From positions 1 to 5,443 of the forward strand of contig JALWKG010000122.1 of the NCBI GenBank assembly GCA_027081565.1: a stretch of DNA of 5,443 bases. The letters are read 5' to 3'. Shown here piece by piece: positions 1 through 4,853 of the stretch (within the stretch, counting starts at the first letter, position 1; every line of letters begins with the position of its first letter). The translations under genes were made by a program, and so were the position numbers. This DNA is from Helicobacteraceae bacterium (GTDB lineage Bacteria; Campylobacterota; Campylobacteria; Campylobacterales; Sulfurimonadaceae). A model generated the notes under the pieces. It was not told the origin of the DNA. It made no database searches and saw only the letters and a list, made by a program, of their open reading frames with translations.

Positions 1-173
1 AAGAGCAGAAACAGAGTGGAGACCTTGAAGCCCATAAAGTCTGGGTAGAGAGTCTACTCACAGACTACTACGACCCTATGTATGACTACCAGATAGAGAA
101 AAGCCCTATCCCTGTTGTCTTCAGAGGCAACGACCAAGAGGTCATAGAGTATATTAAAAGTAGAGAGTCTTAG
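1..173 (+). CDS. selU: tRNA 2-selenouridine synthase, C-terminal end (5' end outside window)
   Basis: Open frame from base 3 to the TAG at 171-173, 56 codons, cut by the window edge. The segment HKVWVESLLTDYYDPMYDYQ followed by PVVFRGNDQEVIEYI matches the characteristic C-terminus of SelU/MnmH (YbbB), where a W..LL..YYDPMY.YQ block precedes a short strand and a closing helix. The family replaces the sulfur of 2-thiouridine at the tRNA wobble position with selenium, using selenophosphate and a geranylated intermediate; the rhodanese domain with its catalytic cysteine would lie upstream and is not visible. The stop codon overlaps the stop of the convergent antitoxin gene (170-173), so no room is left for a dedicated intergenic terminator. 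Identification rests on motif recognition of the tail alone. Confidence 0.78.
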   Translation, partial: EQKQSGDLEAHKVWVESLLTDYYDPMYDYQIEKSPIPVVFRGNDQEVIEYIKSRES

Positions 174-445
174 CTAGCATTTTTCGTCTCTTGATATTGG
201 TGCGTCACAAATTTGTGTAATACTGAATTGATCAAAGTTTGATATGGCATTCCTTCTTGAAGTGCTATAGCTTTAATACGTTCAAGATCACTTTCTAAAA
301 CTTTGATGTTGATCGCTTTTCGTTTGTTGTATTTTTGTGATACTGCATTTTTCAGTACTTGAATCTTTTGATCTTTGTCAGGTACGCTTTGAGGATTGGT
401 ATTTTCAATATACTCAACAATCTCTAACTCTTCTTTGGTATACAT
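170..445 (-). CDS. Orphan ribbon-helix-helix (CopG-type) antitoxin-like protein
   Basis: A 91-aa protein. Residues 1-42 are polar and charged. Residues 43-50 (KAINIKVL) form the DNA-contacting strand; residues 51-64 (ESDLERIKAIALQE) the first helix; GMPYQT is the turn; LINSVLHKFV (71-80) the second helix. This C-terminal arrangement is typical of the COG5304/CopG antitoxin group, whose N-terminal part usually binds a small toxin (BrnT- or RelE-like). No toxin is visible on either side: upstream is recQ, 19 bases away, and downstream is the convergent selU tail. The ATG at 445 has a good ribosome site (AAGGAG, about 6 bases before it) and no terminator separates it from recQ, so it is probably co-transcribed as the second gene. 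It may be a solitary regulator or an antitoxin left behind. The fold is fairly sure, the partner unknown. Confidence 0.75.
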   Translation of the reverse strand: MYTKEELEIVEYIENTNPQSVPDKDQKIQVLKNAVSQKYNKRKAINIKVLESDLERIKAIALQEGMPYQTLINSVLHKFVTHQYQETKNAS

Positions 446-464
446 AAAATCTCCTTACACTCTT

Positions 465-2264
465 TTACTGCTGCAGCAGTGTCAAAAACTTTTCTCCATA
501 ACGCTCAAACTTCACCTCACCTATACCACCGACCTGAAGCATCTCCTCTCTACTTTGTGGGTTTTTAGCCGCCATCTCTTTAAGCGTTTTGTCTCCAAAG
601 ACAATGTAGGCAGGAACATTGTTCTCTTGGGCGATCTCATGGCGGAGTGCTCGGAGGGCTTCAAAGAGTTCGGTATCGTAGTCGAAGGCTTCTGGTGCTG
701 CTTTTTTGACCGTTTTAGCTTTGACGTTGAGACGTTCACTGCGAATAAGCAGCTTCTCTTTCCCTTTTAAGATCTTCAGACCGCTCTCTGTCAAGACCAG
801 ACCCTGATGCTCATTGACACCCAATGCCTCTACCTCTAAAAGTCGGTCTATCACTACAAACCACTGCTTTTTACTTAGCTTCTCCCCTACTCCATAAACA
901 GAAAGTGCATCATGGCCACTAGAGAGGATCTTCTGCTCTTTAGAACCTCTTAAGATGTCGATGAGATAGTTTTTACCAAAAGACTGTCCTGTTCTGTACA
1001 CGGTGGAGAGTAACATCTGGGCCTCAGTCGAGATATCTTTTTTTTCGTGGTCAGGTTCAAGACAGTTGTCACACTTATCTTTACATGCCTCTAGGGTATC
1101 ATCAAAATAGGCTGCCAACTGCTGGTGTCTGCAGGTTTCACTGCTGGCAAAACGCTGTATGGTCGCTAGCTTTTCGAGTAAATGTGTCTTGTACTGAAGA
1201 TCTCCATCGTTCATCTCCACAAAACGCTTCTGCTGTATGGTGTCAGCCGCACTAAAGAGCAGTACGACATCTGCATGATCACCATCACGCCCTGCTCTAC
1301 CGATCTCCTGATAGTAATTTTCAAGTGTTTTTGGCAGTGACATATGAACAACAAACCTAATGTTACTTTTATCGATCCCCATACCAAAAGCGATGGTCGC
1401 AACAATGATCTTTACCTCATCATGAACAAAGTCATGAAAAACACTGTTGCGCTGTGCACTGGGCATCCCAGCATGATATGCCGCAGCGGCGTAACCCTTT
1501 TTCTGTAGATGGGCAGCGATAGCTTCGACACTTTTACGAGAAAAAGCATAAACAATCCCACTCTCCTCTTTATGGTCATCTAAAAACCCGCTGAGTTGGT
1601 CGTAACCATCTTTAATGCGGTGTTTCGCTGTGATCTGCAAGTTCTCTCTAAAGATCTTCCCTTGCAGCACGGTAGCATTTTCAAGTCGCAGGTTTCGGAC
1701 AATGTCATGACGTACATGTTCTGTAGCCGTCGCAGTAAAAGCAGCCACTGAGACATGAGGATACTGCTCTTTTAGCTGAGAGAGGGCACGGTAGTCGCCG
1801 CGAAACTCATGTCCCCACTCACTAATACAGTGGGCCTCGTCGATGACAAAATAGTTCAGCTTGATCTGTGAAAGGATGTTACGCATACCATCAGTGTTAA
1901 GACGTTCCGGAGAGAGATAGAGAAAGTCGATCTCGTTGGCATAAAGACGGCGTATGATGTCACCACTCTCTTCAGAACTCTGCATCGAAGAGAGCATCTC
2001 TGCACGCATCTCCTGTGCCTTCAGACTCTGTACCTGGTCATGCATCAGCGCTAAAAGAGGAGAGATGACAATGGTCACACCCTCCATCAACAGTGTAGGA
2101 AGCTGAAAAGAGAGTGATTTACCCCCGCCCGTTGGCAGGATCATCAAAAGGTCTTTACCCGCTAAAATAGCATCAACCGCCTCCTCTTGAAGCGGTCTAA
2201 AGGCTTTATGGCCAAATTGTGACTGCAGAATTTGGTATTTACGTTTGGTAATATCTTCGGACAT
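465..2264 (-). CDS. recQ: ATP-dependent DNA helicase RecQ
   Basis: A 599-aa 3'-5' superfamily 2 helicase of RecF-pathway recombination and fork repair. Residues counted from the ATG at 2264: motif 0 FRPLQ (22-26); Walker A LPTGGGKS (43-50); DEAH box (142-145); aromatic-rich loop ISEWGHEFRGDYRAL (147-161) coupling ssDNA to ATP hydrolysis; TATAT (177-181); motif V around 287-297; motif VI QEIGRAGRDG (319-328); zinc-binding cysteines 378, 394, 398, 401; winged helix about 410-510; HRDC domain about 530-599. All domains of a full-length bacterial RecQ are present. The loop reads FRGDYR where many RecQ proteins have FRPEYR. The frame also opens with a GTG at 2273, but that lacks a ribosome site; the ATG at 2264 has GAAGTGG five bases upstream and gives the usual MSED-like start. 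An antitoxin-like gene follows 19 bases after the stop. Confidence 0.97.
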   Translation of the reverse strand: MSEDITKRKYQILQSQFGHKAFRPLQEEAVDAILAGKDLLMILPTGGGKSLSFQLPTLLMEGVTIVISPLLALMHDQVQSLKAQEMRAEMLSSMQSSEESGDIIRRLYANEIDFLYLSPERLNTDGMRNILSQIKLNYFVIDEAHCISEWGHEFRGDYRALSQLKEQYPHVSVAAFTATATEHVRHDIVRNLRLENATVLQGKIFRENLQITAKHRIKDGYDQLSGFLDDHKEESGIVYAFSRKSVEAIAAHLQKKGYAAAAYHAGMPSAQRNSVFHDFVHDEVKIIVATIAFGMGIDKSNIRFVVHMSLPKTLENYYQEIGRAGRDGDHADVVLLFSAADTIQQKRFVEMNDGDLQYKTHLLEKLATIQRFASSETCRHQQLAAYFDDTLEACKDKCDNCLEPDHEKKDISTEAQMLLSTVYRTGQSFGKNYLIDILRGSKEQKILSSGHDALSVYGVGEKLSKKQWFVVIDRLLEVEALGVNEHQGLVLTESGLKILKGKEKLLIRSERLNVKAKTVKKAAPEAFDYDTELFEALRALRHEIAQENNVPAYIVFGDKTLKEMAAKNPQSREEMLQVGGIGEVKFERYGEKFLTLLQQ

Positions 2265-2289
2265 GATGACCACTTCATTGTTTAGGGTA

Positions 2290-2304
2290 GATACATTATG
2301 TATC
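2290..2304. promoter_or_regulatory. Interrupted palindrome upstream of recQ, possible operator
   Basis: GATACAT-T-ATGTATC is a perfect 7+7 inverted repeat around one base, 26 bases upstream of the likely recQ start. On the minus strand it contains CATAAT, a five-of-six match to a -10 box, so a protein bound here could control recQ. No convincing -35 box is seen. The chance of a random 7+7 palindrome in an AT-rich spacer is not negligible. Confidence 0.3.
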
Positions 2305-2385
2305 GCTTGTGGATATGGTAGCAGTTTTTTTGTTATGCGGCGATTTTGATGACAAGACGCATTTTAAGGATAATAGATGGGTCAT
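2296..2385 (-). other. 29-codon ORF in the recQ-Imm40 spacer, coding status doubtful
   Basis: The 145-base spacer between recQ and the Imm40 gene carries a minus-strand ORF beginning MTHLLSLKCVLSSK and ending TISTSDT before a TAA. It has no ribosome site ahead of its ATG at 2385 (the 15 bases upstream lack any purine-rich AGGAG-like run). The opposite strand is also open here (ending THFKDNRWVICY at a TAA), so this may instead be a non-coding or repeat sequence. No hairpin followed by a T tract is seen to terminate the toxin/immunity operon. Confidence 0.15.
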
Positions 2386-2418
2386 ATGCTACTAAGGTGG
2401 TTTTGCAGGGCTGGTAAT

Positions 2419-2766
2419 TTAAAGCTTCTGGAGTTCCAAAGATGTACAAGCGATTATGGAGAATAGAAATTCTCCTTGATCTAGAACTGGAAACTCTTCA
2501 ACAAAACGACGTGCTTCTATAATACAATGATGAAAATATTCTTCATCAGTTTCTTTATTCATTTTATCACATGAGCATGAATCTGTAGTATAAAATATAT
2601 GATTGTCTATTAACTCATATACATCCACACCTAAAATAAAAATATTATTTTTTTCTAACTCTTTAATAGACTTAAGTATGTTTTCCTTATTTTCCGCCCA
2701 TGAATCAATTCCAAGAGGTTCTAAAGATATACCATTTGACAATATATTATCTATTAAGTTCATCAT
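2419..2766 (-). CDS. Imm40-family immunity protein
   Basis: A 115-aa acidic cytoplasmic protein. The pattern ILSNGISLEPLGIDSWA (about 8-24), NKENILKSIKELEKN (26-40), IFILGVDVYEL (42-52), then DEEYFHHCIIEARRFVEEFP (74-93) and GEFLFSI is that of the Imm40 family of polymorphic-toxin systems, which neutralise a cognate toxin domain by direct binding. Two adjacent ATGs (2766, 2763) are possible starts; AAAGGA lies 4 bases before the first and 7 before the second. The first overlaps the TGA of the preceding 27-codon ORF as ATGA, implying translational coupling. The last residues (IACTSLELQKL) do not look like a natural family ending and may come from fusion to unrelated DNA downstream. Its toxin is not intact here. 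Family call by recognition, not by search. Confidence 0.75.
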   Translation of the reverse strand: MMNLIDNILSNGISLEPLGIDSWAENKENILKSIKELEKNNIFILGVDVYELIDNHIFYTTDSCSCDKMNKETDEEYFHHCIIEARRFVEEFPVLDQGEFLFSIIACTSLELQKL

Positions 2767-2846
2767 CTATTCCTTTCAAATAAACGATGAGTTATTTCAC
2801 CGTTAAGTGTAGCCAGATCAAAAAATTGATGATAGATTTTTTCCAT
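2763..2846 (-). CDS. 27-aa ORF coupled to the Imm40 gene (possible toxin tail remnant)
   Basis: ATG at 2846 preceded by AAAAAGGA with a 6-base gap, a good ribosome site; 27 codons (starts MEKIYHQFFDLATLNG, ends THRLFERNR) to a TGA that overlaps the Imm40 ATG in an ATGA. A second in-frame ATG at 2852 sits too close to the ribosome site. The reading frame is closed by a TAA just upstream (2859-2861), so it is not an extension of a longer ORF. The position directly before an immunity gene is where the cognate toxin's C-terminus normally lies, so this may be the leftover of that toxin given a new start, or a leader peptide that drives translation of the immunity gene. No family recognised. Confidence 0.4.
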   Translation of the reverse strand: MEKIYHQFFDLATLNGEITHRLFERNR

Positions 2847-2863
2847 GATCATTCCTTTTTAAA

Positions 2864-2938
2864 TTAGCTCATATCAATGCAAAGAGGGTTTTTCAACACT
2901 GTTTTACAAGACAGATTTGGACATGTAATTATTTTCAT
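2864..2938 (-). CDS. 24-aa zinc-ribbon-like mini ORF (copy 2)
   Basis: ATG at 2938 overlaps the TGA of the preceding pretoxin fragment as ATGA; 24 codons to a TAA. The segment ITCPNLSC ... LKNPLC resembles the second half of the zinc ribbon encoded at 4300-4440 (LTCPNASC ... VNNP-C), so it looks like a shortened homologue with only one C-x4-C knuckle plus a further cysteine. Too short to fold around zinc alone unless it pairs. It sits between a toxinless pretoxin linker and the 27-codon ORF/Imm40 pair. Whether it is translated is unknown; the coupling geometry favours it, while the lack of its own ribosome site does not. Confidence 0.4.
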   Translation of the reverse strand: MKIITCPNLSCKTVLKNPLCIDMS

Positions 2939-3204
2939 ACTCTCTTCTGCTTCCCATACTGATCTTTCCATTTAAATAAATTCAATCCACCTTGTCTCGT
3001 CGTCTTAAACCCACTACCAACAACCTTCATCCCAAGCTTACCACCAGGTATCATACCCACACCTAACATGGTAAATGCAGTGTCGTATTCACCTTCATAC
3101 AGGTATGAACTATAATGGACCCCTAAAATACTGTCATCTATATTCCCACCGAAACGATAGTGTTCGTAATGTACTTTACTTTCAAGAAAGCATTTTTTTT
3201 GCAT
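2935..3204 (-). pseudogene. Pretoxin-linker fragment, copy A (toxin domain lost)
   Basis: An 89-codon ORF. Residues from about 33 (SSYLYEGEYDTAFTMLGVGM) through NLFKWKDQ (about 75-82) repeat the glycine-rich pretoxin linker of the toxin at 3730-4287, base for base without indels over 151 bases. After KWKDQ, where the other copy enters its toxin domain, only YGKQKRV remains before the stop. The first 32 residues (with KVHYEHYRFGGNIDD) are unrelated to the other copy and overlap the end of the 178-aa immunity gene by 23 bases. The ATG at 3204 has no ribosome site. It is best read as a displaced, doubly truncated cassette, kept as a recombination anchor or simply decaying. Confidence 0.65.
2960..3110 (-). 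repeat. Direct repeat, copy A (pretoxin linker DNA)
   Basis: Aligns without gaps to 4001-4151, offset exactly 1041 bases. I count 14 differences in 151 positions (about 91% identity), mostly at third codon positions. Homology stops abruptly at both ends: on the right at the bases coding SSYLY/GSYLY, and on the left immediately after the KWKDQ codons. Confidence 0.93.
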
Positions 3205-3718
3205 AAGTTAATTTTTTGACTTCACTAGAAGTAAGGTATTGTTGTTTTGAAGAAAACAATTTCACAATCTTCATATAATCTCTTTGCTTCCATGCTTTTG
3301 TAGCTTGCTCTCTAATATAGGTCAACTCATTGTCAATATAATATTTATCAGAATTTATTTTTCTTTGTTCAGCTAAAGATTTAAATATATGAGGGTCATT
3401 TATATATTCAGAGATATGAGATTTTATATGTTTCGATATATCATGCATTGTACACTCTATATTTGATGTCTCATTAATCATATAACTTAATAGAAAACTT
3501 TCATTAAAATATTGAAAAAACTCACTTAAATGAAAGCTATTTAATTCCTCTTCTTTTTCAAACAAAACATCAACTTCATACGACCTGCTACCATCATAGA
3601 TCACAGAAATACTTTTATCAAGCAAAGTATACTTAACTGTCCAATTGTCAATTAAACCACGTTCAAAACCGTATTCATCAGTTAAAAAACTAAATTCTTT
3701 ATATATAGTTTCAATCAA
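3182..3718 (-). CDS. Probable immunity protein for the upstream toxin
   Basis: A 178-aa acidic soluble protein with no signal peptide or membrane segment. It has FSFLTDEYGF near the N-terminus (about 9-18), a strand-rich stretch VKYTLLDKSISVIYDGSRSY (28-47), FHLSEFFQYFN (about 61-71), and a more basic helical C-terminal part. This FL-EYGF ... Y ... YDG-SYE layout recurs in small proteins found beside polymorphic toxins, but I cannot name the family. It begins with a TTG at 3718: AAAGGAG lies 5 bases before it and overlaps the toxin stop codon, while the next in-frame ATG is some 80 codons in, so TTG is the credible start. Only 11 bases separate it from the toxin, as for a toxin/immunity pair. 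It probably binds and blocks that toxin. The start codon and coupling would keep its expression tied to toxin translation. Confidence 0.7.
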   Translation of the reverse strand: MIETIYKEFSFLTDEYGFERGLIDNWTVKYTLLDKSISVIYDGSRSYEVDVLFEKEEELNSFHLSEFFQYFNESFLLSYMINETSNIECTMHDISKHIKSHISEYINDPHIFKSLAEQRKINSDKYYIDNELTYIREQATKAWKQRDYMKIVKLFSSKQQYLTSSEVKKLTYAKKMLS

Positions 3719-3729
3719 TACAACTCCTT

Positions 3730-4287
3730 TTATTGAACAGGTGGATGATATGAACCTGTTCCGTTATTAAATCTCCATCCACGGGATTCTAATAATTTTC
3801 GTTCTGCATTTAAAAAACCACCTGTTGGTATTTGATTACCGCTTGTTGAGTTTAGGAAAGAATCAAATATCGGATTACCGTTACCCATTTCTTTTCTCAA
3901 CACGCCACTATTTTGTTTCCAATTTCCTTTAACTGTACCTTGATTAGATAAAAATAGGAATTGGTCGCCTTCTTTCCATCCTTTACTAGTTATGGACGTC
4001 TGATCTTTCCATTTAAATAAATTCAATCCACCTTGTCTCGTCGCCTTAAACCCACCACCAATAATCTTCATCCCAAGCTTACCACCCGGTATCATACCGA
4101 CACCCAACATAGTGAAAGCAGTGACGTATTCCCCTTCGTAAAGGTATGAACCTGCATCAGCAATCGAGACAACTATATTTAGCCCTGGTACAACCGAAAG
4201 TGCTGTAAAGAGATCATGATGATCAAGGTCAAGGTTATCGATGCTAGATGTTTGAGTACCAGTCTCACCGACAAAACTAAGATCATC
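3730..4287 (-). pseudogene. Polymorphic toxin C-terminal cassette: pretoxin linker plus toxin domain (5' truncated)
   Basis: The frame is open for 185 codons from just after TAA TAA (4288-4293), with no start codon until the ATG at 4110, which lacks context as a true start. Residues 1-35 are polar (FVGETGTQTS, NLDLDHHDLF); about 28-80 form a hydrophobic glycine/valine-rich pretoxin region (SVVPGLNIVVSIADAG, MLGVGMIPGGKLGMK); KATRQGGLNLFKWKDQ (81-96) marks the junction. The toxin domain, about 97-185, contains GWKEGDQFLFL, NWKQNSGVLRKEMG, GFLNAERKLLESRGW and ends in HPPVQ, a style seen at the C-termini of Rhs-type toxins; I do not know its activity. Its carrier (signal peptide, repeats) is missing, so it cannot be secreted as it stands. 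It is followed 11 bases later by its likely immunity gene. If expressed from ATG 4110 it would be 126 aa with a full toxin domain. Confidence 0.75.
4001..4151 (-). repeat. Direct repeat, copy B (pretoxin linker DNA)
   Basis: Partner of 2960-3110, about 91% identical and ungapped. It lies inside the toxin cassette and encodes the stretch from GSYLYEGEY to NLFKWKDQ. Recombination between the two copies would delete or exchange the 178-aa immunity gene and the intact toxin domain between them. Confidence 0.93.
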
Positions 4288-4299
4288 TTATTAAAATAG

Positions 4300-4440
4300 T
4301 CATTCTTTTTTAGGAGCGCAAGGATTATTTACTAATATTCCACATGAAGCATTAGGACAAGTCAATACTCCATGATTTGGGTTCACCTCCCACACTTCAT
4401 CACATTTTGGGCACTGAACCTACGAGGATTCCATAGACAT
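4300..4440 (-). pseudogene. Zinc-ribbon mini protein with in-frame amber stop (copy 1)
   Basis: The frame runs from ATG 4440 (MSMESS) into a TAG at 4420-4422 and then 39 more codons: VQCPKCDEVWEVNPNHGV, LTCPNASCGILVNNPCAPKK, ending in a TGA. C-P-x-C followed by C-P-N-x-x-C is a zinc ribbon. Without the TAG it would be a 46-aa protein. No in-frame ATG follows the stop; GTG at its ninth codon is possible but would cut off the first knuckle. It overlaps, in another frame, the end of a truncated immunity ORF (4400-4507). A shorter relative is at 2864-2938. The role is unknown; a small immunity or accessory protein of the toxin array is a guess. Confidence 0.6.
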
Positions 4441-4507
4441 TATAATTTTTACCTATGCTTACATACTCTTTTAAGTCACTAGTATTTTTAACACATATTA
4501 CTCTCAT
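4400..4507 (-). pseudogene. Truncated immunity-like ORF (35 aa)
   Basis: ATG at 4507 with AGGGG 5 bases upstream, a sound ribosome site; it starts MRVICVKNTSDLKEYVSIGK, then NYNVYG, which resembles the opening of small immunity-like proteins of the MKVxCIKNT...IGKEYxVY kind. After about 26 residues the match ends and the frame runs a few codons into zinc-ribbon DNA before a TGA. It lies 12 bases after toxin tail 2, the place for that toxin's immunity gene, so I read it as the 5' end of that gene cut off by a fusion near 4425-4440. Confidence 0.55.
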
Positions 4508-4519
4508 GACAACCCCTGT

Positions 4520-4618
4520 TTAATGACTCACAAATTTAAAGTCATAAGATTTCTCAGTGATTGGGTCATTGACATAATGGACATCAGATATTTTTCCACT
4601 TTTCCTCGAAATTTTTTT
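4520..4618 (-). pseudogene. Toxin C-terminal tail 2 (about 32 codons)
   Basis: Open only from a TAA at 4619-4621 to the TAA at 4520-4522: it reads ISRKSGKISDVHYVNDP then ITEKSYDFKFVSH. It has no start codon and its first part overlaps the end of the 89-aa immunity-like gene in another frame. Its style (alternating polar and aromatic residues closing in DFKF) and its place 12 bases before a ribosome-site-led immunity-like ATG point to the 3' end of a toxin domain whose body has been deleted. No family named. Confidence 0.5.
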
Positions 4619-4853
4619 TTATACCATCAATAGAATGCATATATTCACCTGATGAAATTTGAATATCAATTCCATACAAATAAGATATAGCCTCCCAAAT
4701 AAGTTCTTCGTTTGATATAGGATGAAACTCGAGCAAGTTAGAATCAAAAGCTTTTACTCTATCATATGCCCAACGATCAGCTTCTTCTCTTTTAATCTTT
4801 TCAGAAATTAATTGATCAAAAACTTGCTGTACATCTTTCATAGATATTACCAT
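4584..4853 (-). CDS. Immunity-like small acidic protein (89 aa)
   Basis: It begins MVISMKDVQQVFDQLISEK, then REEADRWAYDRVKAFDSN (about 21-38), LEFHPISNEELIWEAISYLY (about 39-58), GIDIQISSGEYMHSI (59-73). The EEADRWAY ... EELIWEAI.YL.GID ... EYLHSI layout recurs in small proteins beside bacterial toxins, and I take it as the immunity gene of toxin tail 1. Three ATGs are possible (4859, 4853, 4841). CGGGAG lies 7 bases before 4853 and only 1 before 4859, and the toxin-tail TAA overlaps 4853 as TAATG, so 4853 is preferred. The C-terminus (IKKNFEEKWKNI) follows a run of nine A residues and overlaps toxin tail 2 in another frame. All codons are intact, so it is likely functional. Confidence 0.65.
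   Translation of the reverse strand: MVISMKDVQQVFDQLISEKIKREEADRWAYDRVKAFDSNLLEFHPISNEELIWEAISYLYGIDIQISSGEYMHSIDGIKKNFEEKWKNI

Noticed and set aside
467..480. Perfect 14-base palindrome ACTGCTGCAGCAGT at the end of recQ
   Set aside because: It encodes the closing Leu-Leu-Gln-Gln-stop, has no loop and is followed by no T run, so neither a terminator nor an operator is supported.
396..770. 124-codon plus-strand ORF
   Set aside because: It lies antisense over the recQ C-terminus and the antitoxin start, with no ribosome site or recognisable motif; it is a shadow of those genes.
1211..1405. 64-codon minus-strand ORF inside recQ
   Set aside because: It overlaps recQ motifs V and VI in another frame; the RecQ reading is unambiguous.
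2603..2806. 67-codon plus-strand ORF
   Set aside because: Antisense to the Imm40 gene, with no coding features of its own.
4214..4226. Palindrome GATCATGATGATC
   Set aside because: It codes for the polar DLDHHDL stretch of the pretoxin linker and has no regulatory context.
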